Of a stretch of DNA of 64,000 nucleotides, positions 9,139 to 18,028 are shown piece after piece (position 1 is the stretch's first letter; each line of letters opens with the position of its first letter). Under the pieces are notes generated by a model, which worked only from the letters and a program-made list of their open reading frames with translations, made no database searches and was not told where the DNA came from. The DNA lies in the NCBI GenBank assembly GCA_903875225.1, contig CAIQVJ010000024.1, positions 1-64,000 on the forward strand, read 5' to 3'. Position numbers and translations under genes: made by a program. Origin of the DNA: an uncultured Pseudomonadota bacterium (GTDB lineage Bacteria > Myxococcota_A > UBA796 > SXON01).

Positions 9139-11778
9139 TCAGACGATCCGGACCCTCCCGGTCGTGCCGTCCACCGTGATCGTCTGCCCGTCCTCGATCT
9201 TTCGTGTTGCCTGCGGCACGCTCACCACTGCAGGGATCCCGTACTCCCGCGCGACGATGGCGCCGTGGGAGAGCATTCCCCCGATCTCGATCACCGCGCC
9301 GCCGATGAGCGAGAACACCGGCGTCCACCCGGGGTCCGTGGCGCGTGTGACGAGGATGTCGCCGGGTTGCAGCCGGGAGGCGTCCTGGGGGCTCGACACG
9401 ACGCGGGCGATGCCCGTCACGGTGCCGCGACTCGCGGCGATACCGACGAGGGTCCCGGCCTCGGCCTCGGGCAGGTCGGGGGCGACGGGCTGGCCCGCGG
9501 CGTCGAGGGCATCCGCGGCGGGCTGGGTGAACCAGAAGTCGTAGGCGCGTCGGCGGGCGTCCGCACGGGCCTGAAGCTCGGAGGGCGAGCCGCCCCGAAC
9601 GACGGCAGTGAGCTCCTCCTGGACGAGAAAGTACACGTCGTCCTCGGTACGGAGCACGCCGCGGCTCGCAAGGCGCTGGCCCAGCACGGCGAAGAGGTGT
9701 CGCACCGGCATCAGGAGCTTCACCACGTAGGACTGCCCGTTGTCCCGGAGCCGCGTGAAGCGGTGCATGCGCTCGAGCGAGCGACGGAAGGCCGGTCGCT
9801 GGAGGAAGTTGAGGGTGGACGCGATGCGGGTGGTGGCCTCCTCTCGCCGCGCTGCGGCCTGCTCGCTGGCGGCCACTGTGCCGCCAGAACGGTTGCGAAG
9901 CAGGGTGGCGACCTGCTCGATGACCTGCTCGGGAGCCTCCGACCATCGCGGGAAGCGAAGCTCCGCCTCGACCATGCAGCGGTGGCCGTGACGGGAGAGG
10001 AACCGCGCCAGGCCTGCAAGGAAGGGTTCAGCGCGGGGTTCGGCCCTCAGCGCCGCGAGGGCTGCCAGCGGGGGCTGGGTGAGCACGACCGGGTCGAGGC
10101 CGAGCCCCCGCAACGTGGCGGCGAGCGCCGCGAGGTCGGGCACCATCTCCGCGGCGATGACCCCCGAGATGCCCCCCGCGAGCACCTGCGCGAGCGAGGC
10201 GTCCCCCATCCAGCGCGCCATCTGCCCCTCCACCTCTGCGTACGCCGACATCGACAGGGAGGTCGCGTTGGTGTGGTACACGATGTAGGTCATCACGCGT
10301 TCGAACCAGGTCTCCTGGGCCTCGCGCAGCAGCTCGGCGTCGGGTACCGCGGAGAGGTCCCGCGCCATGAACTCGTCCACCCAGGCATCGATGCGCGGAA
10401 ACTCGGTCTCGAAACGCGCGACGTTGGGCTCCCATGCGGTTGCAGCACGCCAGAAGAACGGGAGGTGCGCGAACACGCGGCCCAGGCGCCAGCCCTCCGA
10501 CCCGGCCGGCCGGGCGCGGGGGTGTGTGAGGCCGGAGAGCATCATCTCCATCGGCATGCCGAACCCGAGCGTGTACGCGTGGAGGAGGGCGCCCTCGTTG
10601 AGGAACACGTGTCCCCCCGTGCGGCGGGTCCACCGGATGCGGCCGGCGTACGGCGCCTTCAACCCCGCGATCATCCCGTCCATCGTGCGCTGGTTCATCG
10701 GCTCGGAGACCGACCAGGTGAGCGGGGTGACCGGGTCGGGCCAGCGCTCACCCATGTCCTGGTGCGTCCAGAAGTCGAAGGGTTGGGGCTCGCCGCGCTC
10801 GACGGGCGGCCAGGCATCGTCCCCCGGGACTGCACCAGGGCCCGTCGTGACCGCGCGGGACTGCAGCAGCACGGGGACATCGCCGACGATGGCCCACTCC
10901 ACATCCTGGGGACCGCCGAACAGCCGCTCGAGCCGCAGGCCCAGACGTACCAGCTCCTCGACCTGGGCGTCCGTGACGGCGCGTCGGTCCCGCTGCGCAG
11001 GATCGACGTCCACATCCGAGACCCCGGCTGCGGTCGTGGCCGTCATCACGGCCTTGTCCCCGAGCTCAACGTGAACCACCCGCCCGGTGCGCTTCTCGGC
11101 GACGACGTTGTCCGGGTTCACCCGGCCGGACACCAGCGCCTCTCCGAGCCCCCAGGTCGCGTTGATCACGACCTGATCCGCGGCGCCGGTGACCGGGTGC
11201 ACGGTGAACATCACCCCCGCCGCCGAGGCGGGCGCCATCCGCTGGATCACCACGGCGAGCGCGACGTCCGACGGTGCGATGCCCTGGCGGGCACGGTAGG
11301 CCATGGCGCGCGCCGTCCAGAGGCTGCCCCAGCAGCGGCGCACGGCGTCGAGCACCGCGTCGCGGCCCCGCACGTTGAGGTAGGTGTCCTGCTGCCCGGC
11401 GAAGCTCGCGTCGGGCAGGTCCTCTGCCGTCGCGGAGGAGCGCACCGCGACCGCCCCTTCCGGCAGCGCGGCACCGACCGCATCGGCCACCGCAGAGGGA
11501 ATGCAGCCCGCCTCGAAGGCCGCGCGCACGGAGGCCGAGGCCCGCTCGAAGCCGGCCGCACCCGCCCGTACCGCCTCCTCCCAGGCCCGCCGGATCAGCG
11601 CGTCCAGCCCATTCTCCTCCACGAAGGCCCTGTACGCCGCGGTGGTGACGAGCACGCCATCCGGTACCGGCAGGCCCGCGCGGAGCATCGCGCCGAGGTT
11701 CAGGCCCTTTCCACCCGCCTCGGCGAGGGTCACGCCGGCCTCGGCCAGCGGGCGAACGAATGGGTTCAGATCGGACAT
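9139..11778 (-). CDS. Rifampicin phosphotransferase-like PEP-utilising enzyme
   Basis: 879 residues, ATG start. N-terminal ATP-grasp (PPDK_N-type) domain with GGKGLNLGAM near residue 23 and the AVRSSATAEDLPDASFAGQQ loop. A middle helical region carries FWTHQDMGERWPDPVTPLTW and HGHRCMVEAELRFPRWSE. The C-terminal swivelling phosphohistidine domain has catalytic His838 (in GGMLSHGAIVAREYG). Length, domain order and local sequence match rifampicin phosphotransferase (Rph), which transfers the beta-phosphate of ATP to rifamycins, more closely than PEP synthase, because the middle domain replaces the PEP-binding TIM barrel. Substrate here is not established. Last gene of a three-gene unit, 13 nt after the permease. 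Confidence 0.8.
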   Translation of the reverse strand: MSDLNPFVRPLAEAGVTLAEAGGKGLNLGAMLRAGLPVPDGVLVTTAAYRAFVEENGLDALIRRAWEEAVRAGAAGFERASASVRAAFEAGCIPSAVADAVGAALPEGAVAVRSSATAEDLPDASFAGQQDTYLNVRGRDAVLDAVRRCWGSLWTARAMAYRARQGIAPSDVALAVVIQRMAPASAAGVMFTVHPVTGAADQVVINATWGLGEALVSGRVNPDNVVAEKRTGRVVHVELGDKAVMTATTAAGVSDVDVDPAQRDRRAVTDAQVEELVRLGLRLERLFGGPQDVEWAIVGDVPVLLQSRAVTTGPGAVPGDDAWPPVERGEPQPFDFWTHQDMGERWPDPVTPLTWSVSEPMNQRTMDGMIAGLKAPYAGRIRWTRRTGGHVFLNEGALLHAYTLGFGMPMEMMLSGLTHPRARPAGSEGWRLGRVFAHLPFFWRAATAWEPNVARFETEFPRIDAWVDEFMARDLSAVPDAELLREAQETWFERVMTYIVYHTNATSLSMSAYAEVEGQMARWMGDASLAQVLAGGISGVIAAEMVPDLAALAATLRGLGLDPVVLTQPPLAALAALRAEPRAEPFLAGLARFLSRHGHRCMVEAELRFPRWSEAPEQVIEQVATLLRNRSGGTVAASEQAAARREEATTRIASTLNFLQRPAFRRSLERMHRFTRLRDNGQSYVVKLLMPVRHLFAVLGQRLASRGVLRTEDDVYFLVQEELTAVVRGGSPSELQARADARRRAYDFWFTQPAADALDAAGQPVAPDLPEAEAGTLVGIAASRGTVTGIARVVSSPQDASRLQPGDILVTRATDPGWTPVFSLIGGAVIEIGGMLSHGAIVAREYGIPAVVSVPQATRKIEDGQTITVDGTTGRVRIV

Positions 11779-11791
11779 CGGAGGTTCCTCC

Positions 11792-12286
11792 TCATGGGAT
11801 CAGCACGAACGGGGCGACGAGCCGGGCGATGCCCCCAGCCAGGAAAGGAATCAGCGCGCATGCGAGCACCCGGATCACCATCACGCGCATGCCGTAGAAC
11901 CCCACCTCCATCGGCAACCGGAGGACGTTCAGCGTGGCCATCGACGTGAGGTAGGTGACGACCACCGCGGGCGAGGCCCCCGTGGTGAGCAGGCCCGCAG
12001 CCAGGGGCATGCCGATGACACTGCCGCCGGGGGTGAGGATGCCGGCGAGCCAGGCGACGGCGAGGCCCCGCGGGCCCGACGCGTCGGTGAGCCAGCGCTC
12101 CACCCAGCCCTGGGGCAGGAGTACCTCCGTGAAGCCCATCACGAGCACCGCGAGCAGCAGCACGGGGCCCATCATCAAGGCAGAGCGCCCAGAGGCACGG
12201 AACCCCGCCTCCAGCTTGCCCTGCTGGGCGGCCACCACGAGGATGACGACGAAGAGCATGGCGAAGACGAACCCGGCCCACTTCAT
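11792..12286 (-). CDS. Half-size ArsP/DUF318-like permease
   Basis: 164 residues, ATG overlapping the upstream regulator's stop (ATGA). Four to five transmembrane helices. The central LAGILTPGGSVIGMPLAAGL resembles the conserved Gly/Pro motif of the DUF318 (YraQ/ArsP) permease family, whose full-length members carry two such halves. Only one half is present, so it would have to dimerise. Encoded between a TetR-like regulator and an Rph-like enzyme, which suggests transport of the compound those two respond to. Family assignment is by motif only. Confidence 0.6.
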   Translation of the reverse strand: MKWAGFVFAMLFVVILVVAAQQGKLEAGFRASGRSALMMGPVLLLAVLVMGFTEVLLPQGWVERWLTDASGPRGLAVAWLAGILTPGGSVIGMPLAAGLLTTGASPAVVVTYLTSMATLNVLRLPMEVGFYGMRVMVIRVLACALIPFLAGGIARLVAPFVLIP

Positions 12287-13014
12287 CGGGACACCCCGTG
12301 GAGGAACGTGGAAACGACGAAGCGCGCGTCCTCCTCGATTGGCCCGGAGCTGCCGGCACCCACCGCGAGGAGGATGCCGTAGTAGGCCTGGAACGTGCGC
12401 CCGGTGGGATCCGGGAGGAAGGACTCGATCAGGCGCGCCGTGAGGTCCCGCACGGAGGGGGAGCTCTCGCGGACCTCCGCGAAGAGCGCGACGGCCTCCG
12501 GATCCGCCGAAGCGGCGGCCTGGAAGAGGCCGCCGTAGTCGCGGAGGGATGCGAGGCTCTCGCACGTGAGCCGCAGGAGGTTGGCCTCGGGATCCCCCGT
12601 CCCGTCGAATTCCACGGCGAGGCGGCGGGGCGTGCGCTCGGCCAGGAAGGCGCGCAGCAGGCCCCGTCGATCCCCGAACCGACGGTAGACGGTCACGGTG
12701 CCGACCCCTGCCTCACGCGCCACCTCCTCGAGGGTGGTACCTGCCAGACCCTTGCGGCGGAGCAGTACCCCGAGGGCGTCCAGCAGCCGCTCCCGCACGT
12801 CGGGCTCCGCCGGGGGCTCCACCGCGATCCGCCCTGTCGCGATCAGCGCGGCCATGATCGCGTCGCGGTCCGCCCAGCGCCGGTACACCGTGCCGCGCGC
12901 CACCCCTGCGGCTGCAGCCACGGCCGCCACCGTGAGCGGCGCACCGCTACGCGCGACGGTCGCCGCGGCGTCGAGCAGGACATCCAGGGAGCGATGCGTG
13001 ACGGGGATGGGCAT
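12283..13014 (-). CDS. TetR-family regulator with two tandem N-terminal HTH domains
   Basis: 243 residues from ATG 13014; a TTG at 13023 is possible but less likely. Two complete TetR-type DNA-binding segments occur in one chain: LTVAAVAAAAGVARGTVYRRW at about 27-47 (the final Tyr-Arg-Arg-Trp is typical of the TetR recognition helix) and a second at about 94-113 (TTLEEVAREAGVGTVTVYRR). A single C-terminal ligand/dimerisation region follows. Normal TetR proteins have one HTH. A near-perfect 32-bp palindrome lies directly upstream of its start, so it probably represses its own operon (regulator, permease, Rph-like enzyme). Confidence 0.85.
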   Translation of the reverse strand: MPIPVTHRSLDVLLDAAATVARSGAPLTVAAVAAAAGVARGTVYRRWADRDAIMAALIATGRIAVEPPAEPDVRERLLDALGVLLRRKGLAGTTLEEVAREAGVGTVTVYRRFGDRRGLLRAFLAERTPRRLAVEFDGTGDPEANLLRLTCESLASLRDYGGLFQAAASADPEAVALFAEVRESSPSVRDLTARLIESFLPDPTGRTFQAYYGILLAVGAGSSGPIEEDARFVVSTFLHGVSR

Positions 13015-13016
13015 TG

Positions 13017-13048
13017 AACACAACGATATCCACTCATATCATTGTGTT
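13017..13048. promoter_or_regulatory. 32-bp inverted repeat, candidate TetR operator
   Basis: Arms 13017-13029 (AACACAACGATAT) and 13036-13048 pair at 12 of 13 positions around a 6-nt spacer. The site begins 3 bp upstream of the regulator's ATG, in an AT-richer island within very GC-rich DNA. It is longer than a usual 15-20 bp TetR operator, which fits a regulator with two HTH domains per chain. Binding is inferred from position only. Confidence 0.7.
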
Positions 13049-13198
13049 TCATTATTGTCGACCGCTCGGCGCGGTCGTCGAAGTGCGACGACGTGGCAGG
13101 CGCGGCGCGGCCGGGCGCGGGCGTGCTGGGCGCTGCCGCCCGGCTCGGTGCCATGGGCCCGCCGACGCTCGCGCGGCTGCGGGCGGGGCCCACGCTCG

Positions 13199-15202
13199 CT
13201 ACCGACGAAGCCCTCCGCCTCCTGCCTCCCGGCCTCTGCCGAGGATGCGTTGCGGCCGCCGGAGGGCGATCGTGAGCAACCCGAGCAACCCGAGCGCCCC
13301 CACGGAGTCGGAGCCGCCGTTCGTCGAGCACCCGCACTGCGCGGCCTTCGGGGCCGCGTGGGGTGGATCATCCAGGTTCCCAGCCGAATCGGCTCCGTGG
13401 GAGTCGCTGTCACCGGGGTGGGTGTCCTCCGAGTCCGCGGTGTCCGGAGGCGCGGCGGTGTCGTTCGTGTCTCCAGTATCGGCGGTGTCCCCGGTGTCCC
13501 CGTCCGGCGCCGGGTACCCGTAGTAGACACGCACCTCACTGTCCAGGTTCGCGACAAGGACGTCGTCGTAGCCGTCCCCGTCCAGGTCCCCCGCGCCGAT
13601 CACCGTCTGGCCGTAGTAGTCGCCTGACCTCGTCCCCTCGAGCGTCGTCGCCGCCTCCGACGACAGGCCCTCCGGCGAGCCTTCGTAGACGTACGCGCGA
13701 CCCGTCTCCGCGTAGGGGCGGACCGCGCCGACGATGACGTCGGCGTAGCCGTCGGCGTTCACGTCGCCGGCCGGCGCCTCGGAGAGACCGAAGTAGTTGT
13801 AGCTCCCCTCGCCCGCGAGCGTGGTGGCGATCGAGTCGGTCACGCCCTCGGCCGAGCCGAGGTACAGGAACGCGTAGCCGACGGGCGAGATCGGGTCGCC
13901 GATGCAGCCGACGAGGACGTCGTCGAACCCGTCGCCGTTCACGTCTCCGGCACCCGTGGTGTTGCCGCCGAACGCGAGCAGGACACCATCACCGGTGAGC
14001 GTGGTGGCGGGCGACGACCCGAGGCCGTCCGCCGATCCGAGGTGGATCCGCGCTTGTCCGGTGAATCCGCTCCAGCCGTAGGCGCCGAACACGACGTCCC
14101 CGAACCCGTCTCCGTTCACATCCCCCGCGGAGGCGACGTCCGAGCCGAAATACTCCTGGGCGCTGGCGCCCGCGAACACCTGACTCGGGCTCGCCGGGAG
14201 GCCTGTCGCCGAGCCGAAGTAGAGCGACACCCGTCCCGCGCTGTGGTCGTACCCCAGCTCGTTGAACGCGGCGTCGCCGTAGCCATCGCCGTTCACGTCC
14301 CCCACGCCGGTCGCCGTGATGGCGAACTCCTCGTTCGGCGCGTCTCCCGCGTACTCGATGCTGGCAGAGGTCAGGCCCACGGCGGAGCCCAGGTACACCC
14401 CCGCCCGCCCCTCGAAGCCGCTCCCGTAGGAGCCGATGACGACGTCCTCGTAGCCGTCGGCGTTCACGTCCCCCAGGCTCGCCACCGCCTCGCCGAAGTA
14501 CTCCCCTGCGCGTGGCCCGACGAAGGTGGTGGCCGGCGTGCCGTCGAGGCCGCTCGAGGTGCCCAGGTAGACCCGCACGGCGCCCGTGAAGTCGCCGGGC
14601 GCGGCGCCGGACGCCTGGGGTGCGCCCACGATCACGTCCTGAAGCCCATCGCCGTTCACATCGGCGTGGGCGAGCGCCATGCCGAACCCGTCCCGGGCGT
14701 TGCCCGAGGTGAGCGTCTGGGCGGCGCTCGTGTAGACAGGATCGACGGTCAGTGGGTATCGCGCGAGCGTGTCGTCCACGCAGATGCGGAGTCCGCCGGG
14801 GGCGACCTCGAAGCGGGCCGGGATGGCCTGCCCGTCCGCGTCCCAGGCAGCGAGCCCGCCCGCCTCGAGCCGGTGCGCACCCTGGGAGATCGAGGCCTGG
14901 CGCCCGTCCGGCGTCACGGTCACGCGAGGTCGCCCGGTCGCTCCCGCGGTCCACGCGTCCACGTCGATCCAGATCGCGCCATCCCCCGCGGGGCGCGTCG
15001 GAAACGTCCACCCCTGCTCCACGCCCTCACCCTGGGGGTGTTGCCATTCGTCGACGCCGCTCGCACCCACGCCGTCACGGACGATCCGGCTCGTTCGAAG
15101 CCGCCAGTCCTCGCCGGGCCCGTGCACCCGGAGGGCCGCGGATTCGGGCTTCGCTCGACAGGCGATCAGGCAGAGCAGGAGGGCGAATGGTTGGACGCGC
15201 AC
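13199..15202 (-). CDS. Seven FG-GAP repeat lipoprotein with CGC-type C-terminal tail
   Basis: 667 residues from GTG 15202, chosen because a GGAGG ribosome-binding site lies 5 nt upstream and the start gives a compact signal peptide with lipobox LIAC; a TTG at 15253 and a GTG at 15223 are upstream alternatives. About 150 residues of beta-rich sequence ending in ARYPLTVDPVY (a segment also seen before the propeller in the 26061 protein) precede seven GDVNGDGYxDVxVG repeats. A Thr/Asp linker and a tail AQCGCSTNGG plus a hydrophobic span follow. Unlike its relatives, it continues about 16 residues past the Arg-Arg, ending in GGGGLRR. Lipid anchor at one end and sorting tail at the other is unusual. 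Confidence 0.85.
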   Translation of the reverse strand: MRVQPFALLLCLIACRAKPESAALRVHGPGEDWRLRTSRIVRDGVGASGVDEWQHPQGEGVEQGWTFPTRPAGDGAIWIDVDAWTAGATGRPRVTVTPDGRQASISQGAHRLEAGGLAAWDADGQAIPARFEVAPGGLRICVDDTLARYPLTVDPVYTSAAQTLTSGNARDGFGMALAHADVNGDGLQDVIVGAPQASGAAPGDFTGAVRVYLGTSSGLDGTPATTFVGPRAGEYFGEAVASLGDVNADGYEDVVIGSYGSGFEGRAGVYLGSAVGLTSASIEYAGDAPNEEFAITATGVGDVNGDGYGDAAFNELGYDHSAGRVSLYFGSATGLPASPSQVFAGASAQEYFGSDVASAGDVNGDGFGDVVFGAYGWSGFTGQARIHLGSADGLGSSPATTLTGDGVLLAFGGNTTGAGDVNGDGFDDVLVGCIGDPISPVGYAFLYLGSAEGVTDSIATTLAGEGSYNYFGLSEAPAGDVNADGYADVIVGAVRPYAETGRAYVYEGSPEGLSSEAATTLEGTRSGDYYGQTVIGAGDLDGDGYDDVLVANLDSEVRVYYGYPAPDGDTGDTADTGDTNDTAAPPDTADSEDTHPGDSDSHGADSAGNLDDPPHAAPKAAQCGCSTNGGSDSVGALGLLGLLTIALRRPQRILGRGREAGGGGLRR

Positions 15203-15389
15203 GACGACCTCCGGGGTGTTCACCTTAGCCTGGCGGCGGGAACGGGATCCCAACGGCTGCCACCGGGAATCTCGCCACGCAGGACGACGCTGCTCGCTGA
15301 CCGTTCCCCTGCCCTGCAGCGTCCCAACACGGTAGGACCCGAGTGGCCATGCTGTCGTCCTTCACCATCGACCCCGCCGTCCCCCCGCG

Positions 15390-16613
15390 GTGCAGGCCGT
15401 GAACGTCCTTCCGGAGCGCTGGGGGCCGGTCGTGCTGCGCGTCGGCGTGCTGGCGGCTGTGGGCGCGGGCCTCGCTGCCTGGGTCCTTCAGCAGCAGCCG
15501 CCGGACTCGCCGGTCCCGCCAGACCCGCCAGACCCGCCAGACCCGCCGGTGGAGGGGCGGTTGCCCTTCGCGCTGAAACCGATCGCCACGGTGAAGAGCC
15601 CCACGGCGATCGCCGCCGGCAAGCTTTCCGATGGCACGGTCGCGCTGTTCATCACCGAGCAGGCCGGGCGGATCGTCACCGTACGCCCGGACGCACCCAT
15701 GCCCACCGACCCGGCGCTCGTGCTCGTGATCCCTGAGGTGGTCTCGGACGGCGAGACGGGGCTGCTTGGCCTGGCGCTCTCGCCCGGGTGGCCCGCGGAC
15801 CGAAGGGCGTTCCTGAACTACACCGTCGCGCAGGGGAGCACCGGGCTCTCCACGATCCTGGCGCGCGTGGAGATCCCACCCTCGGGCCCGGCGGATCCGG
15901 CCACCCTGCACGAGATCCTCCGCTTCGAGCAGCCCTACCGGAACCACAACTCCGGTTCGCTGGCGTTCGGGCCCGACGGGCTGCTGTACATGGGCGTCGG
16001 AGATGGCGGATCGGGGGGCGACCCGCAGGGCCACGCGCAGAACCTCGGGGACTGGCTCGGGAGCATTCTCCGCATCGACGTCCTCGGCGACGTGCCCTAC
16101 CGGGTGCCGGAGGACAACCCGTTCGTGCACCGCAGTGGGGCCCTGCCGGAGATCTGGGCCTACGGGGTTCGGAACCCGTGGGGGATGCACTTCGACCGTG
16201 GGGGCGACCACGCGCTCTGGTTCGCCGACGTGGGGCAGGACACCTGGGAGGAGATCGATCGCGGCGTACCGGGCGCCAACTACGGCTGGAACGTGCGGGA
16301 GGGTGGGCACCCCTTCAGGCCAACCGCAGCGGGCACCGACCCGCTGGTGGAGCCGCTGGCCGAGTACGATCACAGCGTCGGGATCTCGGTCACCGGCGGC
16401 GTGGTCTGCCGCGATCCCGCGCTGCCCGGGCTCGCGGGGACCTACCTCTACGCTGACTTCGGCACCGGCGTGTTCTTCGGGTACCGCGAAGGCACATCCA
16501 CCAACTACGGCCCGAGCGGGCTCCACCCGTCCACCTTCGCGGACGATGATGCAGGGCACGTCTATGTCGCGGACTACGCAGGGCCGGTCTACCGGCTCAC
16601 GGGCGCGCCGTGA
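15390..16613 (+). CDS. PQQ-dependent sugar (glucose/sorbosone) dehydrogenase-like protein
   Basis: 407 residues, GTG start (GTG 15399 is an alternative). One N-terminal membrane anchor, then a Pro-rich linker of PPD repeats, then a six-bladed propeller of the soluble glucose dehydrogenase/sorbosone dehydrogenase family. Recognisable are the YRNHNSGSLAFGPDGLLYMG motif, GDGGSGGDPQGHAQN, a GSILRID strand and WAYGVRNPWGMHFD. Family members oxidise aldoses using calcium-bound PQQ in the periplasm; many bacterial homologues have unknown substrates. Divergent from the FG-GAP lipoprotein, with 187 nt between the starts. Confidence 0.88.
   Translation: MQAVNVLPERWGPVVLRVGVLAAVGAGLAAWVLQQQPPDSPVPPDPPDPPDPPVEGRLPFALKPIATVKSPTAIAAGKLSDGTVALFITEQAGRIVTVRPDAPMPTDPALVLVIPEVVSDGETGLLGLALSPGWPADRRAFLNYTVAQGSTGLSTILARVEIPPSGPADPATLHEILRFEQPYRNHNSGSLAFGPDGLLYMGVGDGGSGGDPQGHAQNLGDWLGSILRIDVLGDVPYRVPEDNPFVHRSGALPEIWAYGVRNPWGMHFDRGGDHALWFADVGQDTWEEIDRGVPGANYGWNVREGGHPFRPTAAGTDPLVEPLAEYDHSVGISVTGGVVCRDPALPGLAGTYLYADFGTGVFFGYREGTSTNYGPSGLHPSTFADDDAGHVYVADYAGPVYRLTGAP
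15513..15548 (+). repeat. Four copies of a 9-bp tandem repeat
   Basis: Unit close to GACCCGCCA, four times in a row, encoding the PPD tripeptides of the linker between membrane anchor and propeller in the sugar dehydrogenase. The first and last units differ by one base each. Confidence 0.8.
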
Positions 16614-16643
16614 AGCGCCCGAAGCCCATCCCCGGCAGACCGT

Positions 16644-17855
16644 TCAGCCTCCTTCGCCCCCGAGCAGGCCAGACACAGCCTTGTAGTCGACGTGCCCCGC
16701 ATACACCCGGATCAGCGCCTCCTGCCCGAGTGTAAGCATCCGGTTGGCTCGCGCCGCAGAGAGGAGCTCCTTTTGCGGTGCCTTCCGGTTGATCAGATCG
16801 GAGATCTCCGGGGTCACGCTCAGGAGCTCGTAGACCCCGAGCCTTCCGGTATGCCCGCCGTTGCACTCCGCGCAGCCCGGCCCAGGGCCGAACAGCCTCG
16901 TTCCGGCCGGCGGGGGCAGGATCTTCTTCAACAACCCGGCGGTAGCCTCGTCGATCACGGCGGGCACCCGACACTTCGCACAGAGCCGGGGCACGAGCCG
17001 CTGGGCCAAGGAGCCGACGAGCGTGCTCGCGATGAAGTTCGGGTGGATCCCGAACGCCTCCAGACGGGGGATCACGCCCAGGGCATCCCGGGTGTGGAGC
17101 GTGGTGAACACGAGATGGCCGGTCTGGGCGAGCTGGACCGCAGTTTCCGCCGACTCGGCATCACGCACCTCGCCGATGAAGATGATGTCTGCATCCTGCC
17201 TCATGAAGGCCTTGGAGAGCTGCGCGAAGCTGGTGCCCCGGCCGATCGCGGTGTGACTCACGAAGGGCAGGCGGAGCTCGATCGGGTCCTCCGCCGTGAG
17301 GATCTTCGTCTCGGCGTTCGCGAGCGAGTTCAGCAGGGCGTAGATCGTGGTGGTCTTGCCGCACCCGGCTGGACCATTGACAATGATCAAGCCTGATCTT
17401 TGCCGGGTCAGGCCGGTGATCCCCTGCAGCATCTCGGGCGTCATCCCAAGCTGTGCCGTCTGGGGGATCTTCTGCGCCCGCTGGAACCGGATCACCACCT
17501 CCTCGCCCTCGGGGTTGGGAATGATGCTGAGCCGCAGCACCATGGGCCCCTCGGGAGTGTTCACCTTGATCTGCGCGTCTTGCGGGGCGTTGACGTCGGT
17601 GCTGGGCAGCGCGGCGAGCACCTTGAGCCGAGCCAGCACCTCCTTGTGCTGCTGGCCGATGAACTCTGATCGTACGGGCTGGAGTTTTCCGAACACCCGG
17701 TGTCGGAGCATGTAGGTCAGCCCCCCTGGCCCGGTGTGGCTGACCAGTCCGTAGTGCAGGTCGCTGGCCTTTGCCCGGATTGCCTGCCACAGGATGAAGT
17801 CCACCAGTTGCTGGACAGACGTCGGGCGGCCCTGCGGCGGGACGAGTTCATACAT
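16644..17855 (-). CDS. PilB/GspE-family secretion ATPase, short form
   Basis: 403 residues, ATG 17855. Lacks the long N-terminal domain of PilB/GspE and begins directly with the N2-type region (ASDLHYG, QDAQIKV). Walker A is GPAGCGKT at 161-168, against the usual GPTGSGKT. The Asp box TAEDPIE (about 187-193), Walker B (DIIFIGEVRDAESAE) and the His box (GHLVFTTLHTRDAL) follow. A CxxC pair (CAKC at about 296, CAEC at about 331) forms the zinc-binding C-domain characteristic of GspE/PilB rather than PilT. Powers pilus or type II secretion pseudopilus assembly from the cytoplasmic face. No other secretion gene is adjacent. A second, larger relative lies at 35095-37344. Confidence 0.92.
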   Translation of the reverse strand: MYELVPPQGRPTSVQQLVDFILWQAIRAKASDLHYGLVSHTGPGGLTYMLRHRVFGKLQPVRSEFIGQQHKEVLARLKVLAALPSTDVNAPQDAQIKVNTPEGPMVLRLSIIPNPEGEEVVIRFQRAQKIPQTAQLGMTPEMLQGITGLTRQRSGLIIVNGPAGCGKTTTIYALLNSLANAETKILTAEDPIELRLPFVSHTAIGRGTSFAQLSKAFMRQDADIIFIGEVRDAESAETAVQLAQTGHLVFTTLHTRDALGVIPRLEAFGIHPNFIASTLVGSLAQRLVPRLCAKCRVPAVIDEATAGLLKKILPPPAGTRLFGPGPGCAECNGGHTGRLGVYELLSVTPEISDLINRKAPQKELLSAARANRMLTLGQEALIRVYAGHVDYKAVSGLLGGEGG

Positions 17856-18028
17856 GTTCAGCCTCCGAGGCGTTCAGGATCGATGCAGAGCCATCCGTCG
17901 AACGACGGAGGGGGCGAACGATAGCAGAAGGAACGGCGCGTTGCCACCCCGGGTGGTGACGGCTGCGGCAGCGCACCAGGCGCGCGTGCAGCGTACCTTG
18001 CGCTGTTGGGGCTCGCGCCTACCGCATG

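Noticed and set aside
9109..11949. Plus-strand open frame opposite the Rph-like gene
   Set aside because: Shadow frame, His/Arg/Gly-rich and without domains.
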